A stretch of DNA of 64,000 nt from Anaerolineae bacterium. GTDB taxonomy: Bacteria > Chloroflexota > Anaerolineae > B4-G1 > DUEL01. Within the stretch, counting starts at the first letter, position 1. Every line of letters begins with the position of its first letter. Under the pieces are notes generated by a model. The model worked only from the letters and a program-made list of their open reading frames with translations, was not told the origin of the DNA and searched no databases. The translations under genes and the position numbers were made by a program. Positions 26,626-35,891 of the stretch are shown piece after piece. Location: positions 1 through 64,000 of the forward strand of contig JANXCY010000006.1 of NCBI GenBank assembly GCA_025060135.1. The letters run 5' to 3'.

Positions 26626-27404
26626 TCGCAGACCCCTCGGGTGACGACCTCTTTGTAGGTATCGCCGTTGACCGGCTCCCAGGGCTGGGCGCCCAGGGTC
26701 TCTTCGTGGGGGCGACACCGCTGAGCAAAGTAGGCGCGCACCTCGTCTGGATTGCCCGTTTTGACAATGGTTCCGCCGCACATCAGGCTGGCCCGGTCGG
26801 CCGCATCGGCCATCTCGTCCCGATGGGTGATGAGAAGGACCGCCGTGCCTTCAGCGGCCATCTGCCGGATCAGGATGGCAATTTCCTCCACTCCCAGGAC
26901 ATCAATGCCCGAATCCGGCTCGTCCAAGATGGCCAGGCGGGGCCGCATGGCATAGACAGCCGCCAGTTCTATCCGTTTGCGCTCGCCACCGGAAAGCGTG
27001 GAGTCCACCGGGCGGCCCAGATAGACTGCGGGAGCCAGGGCAACGGCCCGAAGGGCGGCTTCTACCCGGGCCAGTGTGGGCTCCTTCATCCCCAGCGCGA
27101 TATAGTCGCCGGTCCGGAGTCCCTCAAAGCGGGCCGGTTCCTGCCAGGCCAGGGTAATGCCTCGCTGGGCCCGCTCGGAGACGGAGAGAGCGGTGATGTC
27201 TTCGCCGTCAAAGAGGATGCGACCCTGGGCTGGACGGTACCCTGCACAGCCCATCAGCGTGTAAGCCAGACTGCTCTTGCCAGAGCCGTTTAGTCCCAGG
27301 AGAACGTGGACCTCCGCCGGATAGACGGTGAGGTTGACCCCCCGGAGCACTTCCGCGCCGGGGCGATGGACATAGAGGTCTTGTACCACCAGCAACGGGT
27401 TCAT
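26622..27404 (-). CDS. sufC: Fe-S assembly ATPase SufC
   Basis: ABC-type ATPase of 260 residues that works with the SufB-like scaffold. Walker A is LLGLNGSGKSS, the signature LSGGERKRIELAA, and Walker B LAILDEPDSGID; the Q-loop region reads TLAWQEPARFEG. There is no membrane domain. The start at ATG 27404 fits the family N-terminus but has no Shine-Dalgarno; ATG 27416 is an alternative. A perfect dyad at 27446-27472 lies 42 bases upstream. It is co-translated with the scaffold gene through an ATGA overlap. Confidence 0.92.
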   Translation of the reverse strand: MNPLLVVQDLYVHRPGAEVLRGVNLTVYPAEVHVLLGLNGSGKSSLAYTLMGCAGYRPAQGRILFDGEDITALSVSERAQRGITLAWQEPARFEGLRTGDYIALGMKEPTLARVEAALRAVALAPAVYLGRPVDSTLSGGERKRIELAAVYAMRPRLAILDEPDSGIDVLGVEEIAILIRQMAAEGTAVLLITHRDEMADAADRASLMCGGTIVKTGNPDEVRAYFAQRCRPHEETLGAQPWEPVNGDTYKEVVTRGVCE

Positions 27405-27445
27405 GGCCGGATGCATGTCGACTGCCCAGGGCGCAAAATGGTAAC

Positions 27446-27472
27446 ACCTGTGGTTATTAGGATACCACAGGT
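27446..27472. promoter_or_regulatory. perfect 9+9 dyad upstream of sufC (candidate operator)
   Basis: ACCTGTGGT-N9-ACCACAGGT. The arms are perfectly symmetrical and the centre is AT-rich. On the minus strand the left part overlaps a possible TGG-TATCCT -10 element. The regulator is unknown; the site does not match the IscR or cyanobacterial SufR consensus that I know. Confidence 0.65.
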
Positions 27473-27778
27473 TGGCTGTTTTTGCCAGTTCAAGCGCTTC
27501 TGCCACAACCCGGGGATAGCTGGTTTTCGGGGTAACCAAGAGGAATAGAGAGCGGCCTGTCGTTGAGCGGAGCAATACCGCTGCCCTGACCAGCCAGGAG
27601 CCCGCGTCTCCAGAACGAGCGACGGCCTTTACCCTCTGGCACCAACAGCTACCTGCCAGCCCCGGAGTCGCTAAGCGATGGAATTCTTGGCAAGCCGTTG
27701 GCCCACTCCTTCCGGGAAGGCACTTCAGATTTCACCGATGGCACAAATTTCTATGGTTCTCCCAGCGGTTGAGACTTC
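27473..27778. other. intergenic stretch without recognised content
   Basis: About 300 bases between the sufC operator and phoU. Short hairpins are possible, such as TGGTT-N8-AACCA near 27515-27540, but I see no gene, tRNA, tmRNA, SRP RNA or RNase P signature on either strand. Any sufC promoter must lie partly here. Confidence 0.5.
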
Positions 27779-28480
27779 TCAGAGTCTACGTCGCTCCGCG
27801 TTCTGCAATTCCAGTTCATCCCAGGTGACATCCATCTCTGCCATTTCTCCGGTTACGGCGTAGATCGTCCGTTCACAGATGTTGGTCACCCGGTCAGCAG
27901 CCCGTTCCAGGTTGTGGGCTGCCCACAGCAGCCAGTTCACCCGCTCTATAGCGGATGGGTCCCGCACCACCATGCCCATCAGGTCCCAATAAATGCGGAG
28001 GTAGAACGCGTCCACCTCGTCGTCCTCCCGGGGGATGGCGCGGGCCGCTTCCGCGTCTTCGTTGACGAATGCTACCAGGGCCCGATGGAGCATATCCGCC
28101 GTTTTCCGGGCCATTACCGGGATCTCGGCAGGAACGATGGGCTTCAGCACATCTCCCATCCGAAGGTTAATCACCGCAATGCCTTTGGCATAATCGCCGA
28201 TACGCTCCAGTTCACCCGCAATTTCCAACACCGCCGCCAGCAGACGCAGGTCACTGGCTACCGGTTGCTGGGTGGCGATCAGGCCAATGGTCAGCGCCTC
28301 TATCGCAAACCGCCGGTCGTTAACCTCCCGGTCGGCCGCCATAACTCGCCGGGCGGCCACCAGGTCCCGCTTCTCCAGCGCCTCAGCTGATTCCAGCAGC
28401 GCCCGTTCCACCATATTGCCCAGAATCAACAGTTTTTCCTTGATTTCTCGCATTTGCTGGTCCAGGATTTTTCGGGTCAT
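27779..28480 (-). CDS. phoU: phosphate signalling/transport regulator PhoU
   Basis: Helical protein of 233 residues made of two three-helix PhoU repeats, each with its acidic metal-binding pattern (ELERIGDYAKGIA and NLERAADRVTNICE). PhoU links Pst transport to the PhoR kinase and damps phosphate signalling. It is the last gene of the pst operon, 62 bases after pstB. No phoB/phoR genes lie in the window. Confidence 0.95.
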   Translation of the reverse strand: MTRKILDQQMREIKEKLLILGNMVERALLESAEALEKRDLVAARRVMAADREVNDRRFAIEALTIGLIATQQPVASDLRLLAAVLEIAGELERIGDYAKGIAVINLRMGDVLKPIVPAEIPVMARKTADMLHRALVAFVNEDAEAARAIPREDDEVDAFYLRIYWDLMGMVVRDPSAIERVNWLLWAAHNLERAADRVTNICERTIYAVTGEMAEMDVTWDELELQNAERRRL

Positions 28481-28542
28481 TGGCTACCTCTACGCGTCGG
28501 TGAAGACATCCGCGTTGGTTGGCGTCTGTCTCCTTATGCTTA

Positions 28543-29322
28543 TTATCCAAACCGCCCGGTTACGTAGTCCTCCGTGCGCTTGTCCCGGGGGTTGGTGAAG
28601 ATGGTCTTGGTCCGGTCAAACTCAATGACGGTGCCCGAACGCTCCTCATCGCCGGTCAGCATCATCATCGCCGTGTAATCGGAGACCCGGGCCGCCTGCT
28701 GCATGTTGTGGGTTACGATGACCAGGGTGTAATCCCGCTTCAGTTCCCGCATCAGTTCTTCAATCTTGAGGGTCGCAATGGGGTCCAACGCCGACGCGGG
28801 CTCATCCAGCAGGATGACTTCTGGCTGGAGGGCAATCACACGGGCGATACAGAGCCGCTGCTGCTGTCCGCCGGAGAGGGAAAGACCACTCTGGTGGAGT
28901 TTATCCTTGACCTCATCCCACAGCGCGGCGGCGCGCAGGGCTTGCTCCACGGCCTCATCCAGTTGCGCCCGGGTGCCCCGAAACCCGTTGATTCGCAGCC
29001 CCCAGGCGACATTCTCGTAAATGGACTTGGGGAATGGATTGGGTTTCTGGAAGACCATCCCGATGCGCCGCCGGACCTCCACGGGGTCCATACGCGGGTC
29101 GTAGATATTCACCCCATCAAAGAGGACTTCCCCCTCTGTCCGGCATCCAGGCACCAGTTCGTTCATCCGGTTCAGTGCTCGTAGAAGGGTGCTCTTTCCC
29201 ACCCCGGAAGGCCCGATAATGGCTGTAATCTGGTTGCGGGGGATGGCCAAATTCACGTCCTTGATGGCCAGAAAGTCACCGTAGTAGACGCGCAGGTTAT
29301 GGATGTTCAGAGCGGTTTCCAT
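28543..29322 (-). CDS. pstB: phosphate ABC transporter ATP-binding protein
   Basis: ATPase of 259 residues driving phosphate import through PstCA. Walker A is GPSGVGKST, the signature [13 protein letters not shown], and Walker [14 protein letters not shown], and PstB-specific [10 protein letters not shown] and KPNPFP segments are present. Length and order match the family closely. It sits between pstA and phoU in the conserved order. Confidence 0.97.
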   Translation of the reverse strand: METALNIHNLRVYYGDFLAIKDVNLAIPRNQITAIIGPSGVGKSTLLRALNRMNELVPGCRTEGEVLFDGVNIYDPRMDPVEVRRRIGMVFQKPNPFPKSIYENVAWGLRINGFRGTRAQLDEAVEQALRAAALWDEVKDKLHQSGLSLSGGQQQRLCIARVIALQPEVILLDEPASALDPIATLKIEELMRELKRDYTLVIVTHNMQQAARVSDYTAMMMLTGDEERSGTVIEFDRTKTIFTNPRDKRTEDYVTGRFG

Positions 29323-29372
29323 AGGCCATACTCCGTATCCGTGTTTCGTTTATGCACTACGTAATCCGCATA

Positions 29373-30296
29373 CTACCAGCGCTTCTGCAAGCGGTTACGG
29401 AGCCAGATAGCCAGGGCGTTCATAGAAAGGAGGACCACCAGCAGGACGATGATGCCCGCTGCCGACAGTCGGTGAAAGGCCTCCTGGGGCATAGAGATCC
29501 AGTTGAAAATCTGGATGGGCAGGACGGTGAAGATGTCCAGCGGGCCGCGCAGGTCAAAGGCGATGTAGGTCAGCGCGCCGATGGTGATCAGGGGCGCTGT
29601 CTCGCCAATGGCGCGCGAGAGGGCCAGGATCATCCCTGTCAGAATCCCGCCCATGCTATAGACCAGGACATGGTCCCGAACCATTTCCCAGCGGCTGGCC
29701 CCCAGGGCGAGAGCCGCCTCCCGGATAGAGGCCGGCACCGCCCGCAGGGCCTCGCGCGTGGAGACGATGATGACCGGCAGGATGACCAGCGTCATGGTCA
29801 GGACCCCCGCCAGGAGGCTCCGGCCCAACCCCAGGCCGCGTACGAACAGCCCCAGCCCCAATAGGCCATAGATGATGGAAGGTACCCCGGCCAGGTTGGC
29901 AACGTTAATTTCAATAAACCGGGTCAGAATATTCTTGGGCGCAAACTCTTCCAGATAAATTCCCGCCCCCACGCCCAGCGGGAAAGAGAGGAGCGCAGTC
30001 AGCACCATTAACCAGATGGAACCCTGGAGCGCTGAACGCAGGCCGGACTGATCTGGGAAGCGAGAGGGGAATTGGGTAAAGAGTTGCGGGCGCAGATAGG
30101 GCAAGCCATCCAGGAAGACCCGTACCAGCAGGATCAGGAGGACAGCAACGCCCAGGAGGATCGCCACTAGCGCTACACTCTCCCAAACCCGACCGAAGAC
30201 CTTGCGGCGTTCCAGGTGGGGTTCCAACATCGGTGCTCCAGGCGCTCTATCCCGTCGTCGGTCGTCCGTGGCCCATCGTCTGGGATCTGGGGTCAT
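29373..30296 (-). CDS. pstA: phosphate ABC transporter permease
   Basis: Integral membrane permease with about six helices; the cytoplasmic EAA loop is seen as [18 protein letters not shown]. Forms the phosphate channel with PstC. The ATG at 30296 overlaps the pstC stop (ATGA) and has GGGAGGTG upstream. The first 22 residues are charged and derive from a tract of CGTCGGTCGTCC-like simple sequence; ATG at 30230, with TGGAG upstream, would remove them and gives the more usual N-terminus. Either start is possible. Confidence 0.93.
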   Translation of the reverse strand: MTPDPRRWATDDRRRDRAPGAPMLEPHLERRKVFGRVWESVALVAILLGVAVLLILLVRVFLDGLPYLRPQLFTQFPSRFPDQSGLRSALQGSIWLMVLTALLSFPLGVGAGIYLEEFAPKNILTRFIEINVANLAGVPSIIYGLLGLGLFVRGLGLGRSLLAGVLTMTLVILPVIIVSTREALRAVPASIREAALALGASRWEMVRDHVLVYSMGGILTGMILALSRAIGETAPLITIGALTYIAFDLRGPLDIFTVLPIQIFNWISMPQEAFHRLSAAGIIVLLVVLLSMNALAIWLRNRLQKRW

Positions 30297-31243
30297 TCGT
30301 ACACCTCCCGGAAGCGCCGAGTCAGCAGGTAACTGGCAACATTCATCCCCAGGGTCATCAGGAAGAGCATCATCCCCACCGCGAAGATGGTCTGATACTC
30401 CAGCGTGCCGTGGGGGGTATCACCCAGGCTGACCTGGACGATATAGGCGGTCATCGTCTCAATGGATTCCAGCGGGTTGAGCGTCAACTTGGGCTGCTGC
30501 CCGGCAGCAATAGCGACGATCATGGTCTCGCCAACGGCCCGAGAGACAGCCAGGATAAAGGCCGCAGCGATGCCGGAAAAGGCCGCCGGGACGACGACCT
30601 GCGTTGCCACTTCCCAGCGGGTGGCGCCCAGGGCGTAGGCCGCCTCTCGCAGCGAGCGAGGGACTGCGTACAGCGCGTCCTCCGAAAGAGAAGCAACCGT
30701 GGGCAGAATCATAAAGCCCATGGCGATCGCTGCGCTGGCCGCGTTGAAGACCTGGGTCTGAGGAAAGATGGAACGCAGAATCGGCGTGATAAACGTCAGG
30801 GCAAAGTAACCGTAAACGACCGTGGGGACGCCAGCCAGGATTTCCAAGAAGGGCTTCAGGATCCGCCGGATCCGTTCATTGGCCACTTCGCTCATAAAGA
30901 TGGCAGCCAGCAGGCCCAGCGGCAGAGCGATGACCATCGCGCCTGCTGCTACCAGCATCGTCCCATTGACCAGGGGCCAGATGCCGAATCGCTTGGAAAG
31001 GAAGAGCGGCGTCCAGCGGGTATCCAGGAAAAACTGGGCAAAAGAGACTTTCTGGAAGAAGAAAACCGTTTCCTGGAAGAGGACAAAGATGATGCCCAGG
31101 GTGGTCAGGATGGAAACCGTCGCGAACAGGAAGAGACCGCTCTTCACTATCCTTTCCTCCACTTTACGGCGACGGGTCAGGGCGGGCTGGGAGAGGACTT
31201 TCGGGACGGCTACTCTTTCCTGAAGGGTGGTGATTCCGGCCAT
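30293..31243 (-). CDS. pstC: phosphate ABC transporter permease
   Basis: Permease of 316 residues with six or seven membrane helices. The EAA loop appears as [18 protein letters not shown], and [12 protein letters not shown] is a PstC landmark. The ATG at 31243 is preceded by AGGAG; the ORF extends 12 codons further without support. It lies 109 bases downstream of pstS, behind a strong intercistronic hairpin, and is coupled to pstA. Confidence 0.95.
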   Translation of the reverse strand: MAGITTLQERVAVPKVLSQPALTRRRKVEERIVKSGLFLFATVSILTTLGIIFVLFQETVFFFQKVSFAQFFLDTRWTPLFLSKRFGIWPLVNGTMLVAAGAMVIALPLGLLAAIFMSEVANERIRRILKPFLEILAGVPTVVYGYFALTFITPILRSIFPQTQVFNAASAAIAMGFMILPTVASLSEDALYAVPRSLREAAYALGATRWEVATQVVVPAAFSGIAAAFILAVSRAVGETMIVAIAAGQQPKLTLNPLESIETMTAYIVQVSLGDTPHGTLEYQTIFAVGMMLFLMTLGMNVASYLLTRRFREVYE

Positions 31244-31295
31244 GCGTTCTCCTGCTGTAATGGATCGGACACACCCCATATTTTACCTAAAGAAT

Positions 31296-31334
31296 GCGAA
31301 GGGCGCAAAGAGGGGGAATCTTTGCGCCCTTCGC
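31296..31334 (-). other. intercistronic stem-loop between pstS and pstC
   Basis: Perfect 16-bp stem (31296-31311 paired with 31319-31334) around a 7-base loop, starting 18 bases after the pstS stop. On the minus strand it is followed by a moderately T-rich stretch. It could attenuate downstream transcription or stabilise the pstS message, giving excess binding protein over membrane components. Confidence 0.75.
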
Positions 31335-31352
31335 GTGGGAATCCCCTGGCGT

Positions 31353-32432
31353 TTACTGCTCCGCCTTCAGCAGGTCGGTCAGGGTCATACCGACCGTAGC
31401 CTCACCTTTGAAGACCGACCCGACGATGCGCTTCTCGTACCGCTGAAGGGCCAGCGTGTAGAGTTCGTCGGTCAGCGGGATGTAGCCCACATCCGGGACG
31501 ATCTGCTTTGCGTTCTCCAGGTAATACTTCACAAAGAGACCAATCTCGTCTTTCTGGTCCGCCCGGGCCCGGTTAACATAGATGAAGAGGGGACGGGAAA
31601 GGGGCTTGTAGGTGCCGTTGGCAACGGTCTCCGCTGTAGGCTGGACACACTTGCCGTCCCCGGCATCAATGGCGACCAGTTTGAGTTTGTCCTTGTTCTC
31701 CTCGTAGTAGGCCAGGCCAAAGTAGCCCAGAGCGCTAGGGTCGCCTGCGATGCCCTGCACCAGCACGTTGTCATCTTCGCTGGCCAGGAAGTCTCCCCGG
31801 CTGGCTTTGGCCTTCCCCACGATGGCTTCGGTGAAGTAGTCAAAAGTCCCTGAGTCCACACCCGGCCCGTAGAGGGTCAGCGGACGGTTGGGGAAGCCAT
31901 TCCGAACCTGGCTCCAGTTGGTGATTTTGCCCTCGGCATCCGGCTCCCAGATTTTCTTCAGTTCCTCCACCGTCAGACAGTCCACAAAGTCGTTCTGGGG
32001 GTTGACCATCACCGCCAGGCCGTCAAAAGCGATGGGGAGTTCAATGTACTCAATGTTATTCTTGGCGCATGCTTCGATCTCTGACTGCTTAATGGGGCGG
32101 GAAGCGTCCTGGATGTCCGTCTCTCCGGCGCAGAACTTCTTGAAGCCACCGCCGGTACCGGAAATACCCACAGGCACGCGCACCTCAGGATACTGTTTCT
32201 GGAACTCCTCGGCAACGGCCATCGTGATGGGAGCCACCGTGCTGGAGCCGTCCACCAGGATGGTCCCCTCCACCGGCCCGGGGGTGGGGGTAACCTCTAC
32301 CACTACTTGCTCTTTCACCACAGTCACGAAGACCTGAGGTGTCGGCGTTGGGCCCGGCGTCGCGGGCTGGCAGGCCACCAGCAGGGCCGCCAGGACCAGC
32401 AGGATCAACAAGAGACGAGGAACACGTAACAT
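31353..32432 (-). CDS. pstS: phosphate ABC transporter substrate-binding lipoprotein
   Basis: Phosphate-binding protein of 359 residues. A signal peptide ends in the lipobox LLVACQPA, followed by a Thr/Pro linker, so the mature protein is lipid-anchored outside the membrane. Phosphate-contact motifs are [21 protein letters not shown] and [13 protein letters not shown]. The ATG at 32432 has AAGGAGG upstream. First gene of the pst operon, controlled by the PHO-box-like array at 32489-32527. Confidence 0.96.
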   Translation of the reverse strand: MLRVPRLLLILLVLAALLVACQPATPGPTPTPQVFVTVVKEQVVVEVTPTPGPVEGTILVDGSSTVAPITMAVAEEFQKQYPEVRVPVGISGTGGGFKKFCAGETDIQDASRPIKQSEIEACAKNNIEYIELPIAFDGLAVMVNPQNDFVDCLTVEELKKIWEPDAEGKITNWSQVRNGFPNRPLTLYGPGVDSGTFDYFTEAIVGKAKASRGDFLASEDDNVLVQGIAGDPSALGYFGLAYYEENKDKLKLVAIDAGDGKCVQPTAETVANGTYKPLSRPLFIYVNRARADQKDEIGLFVKYYLENAKQIVPDVGYIPLTDELYTLALQRYEKRIVGSVFKGEATVGMTLTDLLKAEQ

Positions 32433-32472
32433 TTCATCTCCTCCTTGAATTGGATGTGTGGATTCGGGGGGT

Positions 32473-32527
32473 ATCATACCAGGCTACAGTTAAGAGGGGA
32501 GCAAGAAAATGTTAACGTTCGGTTAAC
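32473..32527 (-). promoter_or_regulatory. PHO-box-like array and -10 box of the pst operon
   Basis: Four hexamers with exact 11-base period, written on the plus strand: GTTAAG (32489), AGCAAG (32500), GTTAAC (32511), GTTAAC (32522). On the minus strand they read CTTAAC/GTTAAC repeats like the SphR/PhoB class of site. A TATGAT -10 box (32478-32473) lies ten bases downstream of the array, the spacing known for activator-dependent pho promoters. There is no separate -35 box. Confidence 0.8.
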
Positions 32528-32610
32528 AACGCCTGCGCTTCGGAACAGCGGCGCCCACAGGCTGCCACCATACCCTTTCGTCGCTTACTCCCTATCGCCA
32601 GAACCGACAT

Positions 32611-33258
32611 CTATGATCTCCGAAGAAGCCGGTGCACCAGTGGGCCCACATCCAGCACGCTGGCCACCGTGAAGTCCACACCGTCCTGGAGAGGGCCGTT
32701 GATCAGAACGGTTGTCATCCCCCACCGCTTAGCGGGCTGCAGGTTGACGGCTCGGTCATCCACCAGGATGCAGGCCCGGCCCGGGGTGTTCAGGAGAGCC
32801 AGCAGCCGCTCGTAGGCCTCTGGGCGCGGTTTATGTACAAAGTTCAGGGCCCGGATGTCTACGATACGCTCAAAGAGGTCATCCACGCCCAGCGCGCGCA
32901 GCACCCGAACGGCATGTTCAGTGGTGGCATTAGTGAAGATCACCCGGCCCAGCGGAATCCCCGCCAGCATAGTCCGAAGAGCCGGGTCGGGCTGGAGATA
33001 AGTCTCCACCGGGACATCGTGGACATACGCCAGGTAGTCTTCCACATCTACCCGACCCGGATGTTCAGCCAGCAGGCCCGCCAGGGTGGTGCCGTAGCGT
33101 TGAATGTAGGTTCTCCGCAGATAAGAGGCCTCTTCGGGGTCCAGACCCAGCCGGCGCTGCAGCCAGTCAGTAATCCGACGGGCTACCCTCTGCATGAGCC
33201 CGGTGCTGGTTGGGTACAGGGTCTCATCCAGGTCAAAGACAGCATGGGTAAAGGGCAC
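32611..33258 (-). CDS. HAD-family phosphatase (pyrimidine 5'-nucleotidase-like)
   Basis: Protein of 215 residues. HAD motif I is VFDLDETLYP with the nucleophile and acid/base aspartates at residues 9 and 11, motif II is IFTNATTEH, and motif III/IV is the lysine in HKPRPEAY and ILVDDRAVN. The cap resembles SDT1/PHM8-type pyrimidine nucleotidases. The start is probably GTG at 33258, with TGGAGG ten bases upstream; the ORF extends further but runs through a promoter region of the divergent gene. It is not clearly part of any operon. Confidence 0.83.
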   Translation of the reverse strand: MPFTHAVFDLDETLYPTSTGLMQRVARRITDWLQRRLGLDPEEASYLRRTYIQRYGTTLAGLLAEHPGRVDVEDYLAYVHDVPVETYLQPDPALRTMLAGIPLGRVIFTNATTEHAVRVLRALGVDDLFERIVDIRALNFVHKPRPEAYERLLALLNTPGRACILVDDRAVNLQPAKRWGMTTVLINGPLQDGVDFTVASVLDVGPLVHRLLRRS

Positions 33259-33325
33259 GGAACTGTTGCCTCCAGGAAATGGCAGAAGAAGTATACCCGA
33301 TTTCGGAGCGGGTGCAAAGTGGCGC

Positions 33326-33353
33326 TTGACATCCCGTGATTCTGGGATATGCT
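33326..33353 (+). promoter_or_regulatory. sigma70-type promoter of the PP2C-like gene
   Basis: TTGACA (33326-33331), 16-base spacer, TATGCT (33348-33353). An ATCCC-N8-GGGAT dyad lies within the spacer. Confidence 0.65.
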
Positions 33354-33385
33354 TAATATGCAGGGTTGGATAACGAGGTAAGGAT

Positions 33386-35614
33386 ATGGAGCCCTGGGTC
33401 GGAATCATCCGGCTGGTAGGAGGGCGACGGCAGGAAGGAGGACATCCGGGCTGCGCGTGGTTCCTTCCTCCGCTCCAACCGGCCCCGGGACGGGAAAGGG
33501 AACGGTTCGCTATGGTGTTGAGCCTGAACGGACCAGCCCCTTCCCGCCTCTACCGGGAAATCCGTGAGGCGACGGCCCAGGCCTTCTGGTCCACGCCGGG
33601 GAGCCCGGTGGCCGCGCTGCGCCGGGCCGCCATCGCCGCCAATCGGACGCTGGTCCGCTTCAACCGTCAGGTCCCTGGCGAGAGTCGCTATCTGGGAAGC
33701 CTGGCCTGCGCTGCCCTGCGGGCCCACGAGGGCTTCCTGGCCCATGTGGGCCCGGCCTGGTCCCGGGCCATCGGCGCAGGTGGGGAGGAGCAGTTCCCAG
33801 AGCAAACCCTTCCCTCACTGGGCACACGGCCATATGTGGAAACGGCTATCTCTTATATCCCCATCCAGCCGGGCACCACGCTTTTGCTGAGCGCCCCTAA
33901 TCCCCTCCAGTTTGCCACCCTGGACGCGCTGGACCACGTCCTGCAACGGGAAGAAGCAGCCATCCTGGACGGACTGGAGCAACTGGCCAGCGATGAGGAC
34001 TGGGCCGCGCTGGTCGTACGGTGGGTAGAGGAAGCCCTCCGTCCTGTGTCAGTGCCTGCCCCACGCCGCCCGAAGCCACGCCGTCTGGCCGAACCCTCCG
34101 CTGTGCCTCCTCCCAGGCCGGAGCCACCCAGAAGGCCCGAATCCGCTCCCCCGGTCGGAGAACGGGCTCTGGCTCCAGAACCCGGACCCCGAACGGCACC
34201 GGCGCAAGAAGCCGAGGAAGAAACGGAGTCAGAGGCCGGCTTCTGGGAGCCGGAACCGGTCTATCGGCCAGAAGAGATGCCGGTTCGGGAAACGTCCAGC
34301 GTTCGGGCCGAGGGGCCAGGGGCCTGGGCCCGGCTTGGGGAAGCGCTGGCGACCCGTGCGTCGGCCATCGGGAAGAGAATCCAGGCAGGATTTTCCGGCC
34401 TGCGTCGCGGAGGACGCACCCTGCTCCGGCGCGCCCTCCCTGGAGTGGATCGCCGCCGGATTACCTCGGCGCGGATGGTCCGGGTGCCTCCGCAGGAAAA
34501 TCCGCGCCAGATGGCGGCTCTGGCCATCATTATTCTGATGCTGGTTATCCTGCTTACGCTGATTGCCTGGCTCCGATATGGGCGAGACCTGCGATTGAGT
34601 CAGGCGCTTTCCCTGGCCCAGGCCCATGTCCGGGCCGCTCAGCAGGCTACCCGTCCAGAGGAAGCCCGTCTCCACTGGGAAGCCGTCCTGAATGCTCTCA
34701 ACGGATACGAGAACCCGGAGGCTGTGGCGCTTCACACTGCCGCCCAGGAGGCCCTGGATCGGATGGACGGCGTTCTTCGGGTCCAACCCACTCTGGTCGC
34801 CGATGTGGGAATGCCGGATGCCCGTTACCGTCTGGCGGCCTGGGATCACAGCGTAGCGGTTCTGCAAGACGGCAGACGTATCCTGACCTTTGCTCCCGGC
34901 AGCCAGGGCAAGACCATCCCGCTACCAGAATCTATCATGCTGTTAGACATTGCTCCCACCGGAGCTCTCCATCCTCAGGCCGATGCCGGACAATGGCCGC
35001 CGGGGTTGCTGATTTTGGGAACGGGAGGTCATCTGTGGGTGTATGACTGGCAATGGCCGGAACCCCGTCCTGTACCGTTCCCGGCCCCTCCAGGTGGGCA
35101 CGATCCGGCCGCCATAGCCACCTACGAAGGGCGGTTATATCTGCTGGACCCGGTCGCCGGACAGATATGGCGGTACGTCCCGCAAGGTGGAGGGGGATTC
35201 CGGCAGGAGGCCGAGCCGTATTTCCCCCCGGACGCGCCCCCCCTGGCCGGTGCCCGGGATATGACCATTGACGGGAATATCTACATCCTTTTTGAAAATG
35301 GTCAGGTGGCCCGTTACCTGAAAGGACAGGCAATGCCATTTACCGTGGCCAGGGTACCCGAGCCTACACCGCATTTTGTCGCATTCACGGTAGACCCAGC
35401 GCTGACCGATGGGCCGATTTATCTGGCCGACAGGGCCGCAGAGCGCATTGTCGTCCTGAGGGCCAACGGAGAGTTCTGCGCCCAATTGCGGCCCCCCGGA
35501 ACGGAATTCCGCCACCTAAAAGCCATAGCCATCAGCCAAACCGGAGACACGCTCTTCGTACTGGCCGGGGGACGGGTGTATCGGCTTCCCCTTCCTCCAT
35601 TGCCATGCCGATAA
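33386..35614 (+). CDS. membrane protein with degenerate PP2C-like N-terminal domain and C-terminal beta-propeller
   Basis: Protein of 742 residues. Residues 1-220 follow the PP2C (PPM) fold pattern (SPVAALRRAAIAANRTLVRFNR, AHVGPAWSRAI, LGTRPYVETAISYIPIQPG), but the metal-binding motifs are absent: there is no DGxGG, and the usual LCSDG position reads LLSAPN. A Pro/Arg/Glu-rich linker runs from 220 to 330, a single membrane helix lies at about 376-396, and the outer part (430-742) shows repeated hydrophobic-strand units ending in a Tyr/Pro tail, like an NHL-type beta-propeller. I infer a sensor or scaffold protein without phosphatase activity. ATG at 33386 with GAGGTAAGG upstream. No kinase gene is adjacent. 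Confidence 0.6.
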   Translation: MEPWVGIIRLVGGRRQEGGHPGCAWFLPPLQPAPGRERERFAMVLSLNGPAPSRLYREIREATAQAFWSTPGSPVAALRRAAIAANRTLVRFNRQVPGESRYLGSLACAALRAHEGFLAHVGPAWSRAIGAGGEEQFPEQTLPSLGTRPYVETAISYIPIQPGTTLLLSAPNPLQFATLDALDHVLQREEAAILDGLEQLASDEDWAALVVRWVEEALRPVSVPAPRRPKPRRLAEPSAVPPPRPEPPRRPESAPPVGERALAPEPGPRTAPAQEAEEETESEAGFWEPEPVYRPEEMPVRETSSVRAEGPGAWARLGEALATRASAIGKRIQAGFSGLRRGGRTLLRRALPGVDRRRITSARMVRVPPQENPRQMAALAIIILMLVILLTLIAWLRYGRDLRLSQALSLAQAHVRAAQQATRPEEARLHWEAVLNALNGYENPEAVALHTAAQEALDRMDGVLRVQPTLVADVGMPDARYRLAAWDHSVAVLQDGRRILTFAPGSQGKTIPLPESIMLLDIAPTGALHPQADAGQWPPGLLILGTGGHLWVYDWQWPEPRPVPFPAPPGGHDPAAIATYEGRLYLLDPVAGQIWRYVPQGGGGFRQEAEPYFPPDAPPLAGARDMTIDGNIYILFENGQVARYLKGQAMPFTVARVPEPTPHFVAFTVDPALTDGPIYLADRAAERIVVLRANGEFCAQLRPPGTEFRHLKAIAISQTGDTLFVLAGGRVYRLPLPPLPCR

Positions 35615-35828
35615 GGTCAGCGGCTGCAGCCGGATGGGGTTTCGGGTCTTATAGAGAACCATCCTCTAGCCCCCCGATACCGACACGCCTTCAGACCCCT
35701 GGATCGCCCGATATACCGAAACTGCGTCTTGGTCAACCGGCGTGGCTGCCCGTATCGCCCACAGATACCCTCTGCTCCCCCTCATCGCGATTTCCGACTG
35801 ATGTCCGAACCTCGGTATGGCGCGAGAC

Positions 35829-35868
35829 TTGCACCTTTTGACGTCCTAAATATAATGACCGGTGGTCA
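35829..35868 (+). promoter_or_regulatory. promoter and TGACC-N3-GGTCA dyad upstream of the acyl-CoA dehydrogenase gene
   Basis: TTGCAC (35829-35834), 16-base spacer, TATAAT (35851-35856). The dyad TGACC-GGT-GGTCA (35856-35868) starts at the end of the -10 box and covers the expected start site, a position for a repressor. The 35615-35828 part of the gap shows nothing recognisable. Confidence 0.7.
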
Positions 35869-35891
35869 GTTATCCCGCGCGGGAGAGTGAT

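Noticed and set aside
27473..27778. Possible structured RNA (6S, SRP or RNase P) in the sufC-phoU gap
   Set aside because: None of the conserved cores could be found on either strand; only ordinary short hairpins are seen.
30233..31399. 388-residue plus-strand frame across pstA/pstC
   Set aside because: No motifs, heavy in Gln, Asp and Gly; opposite well-supported permease genes.
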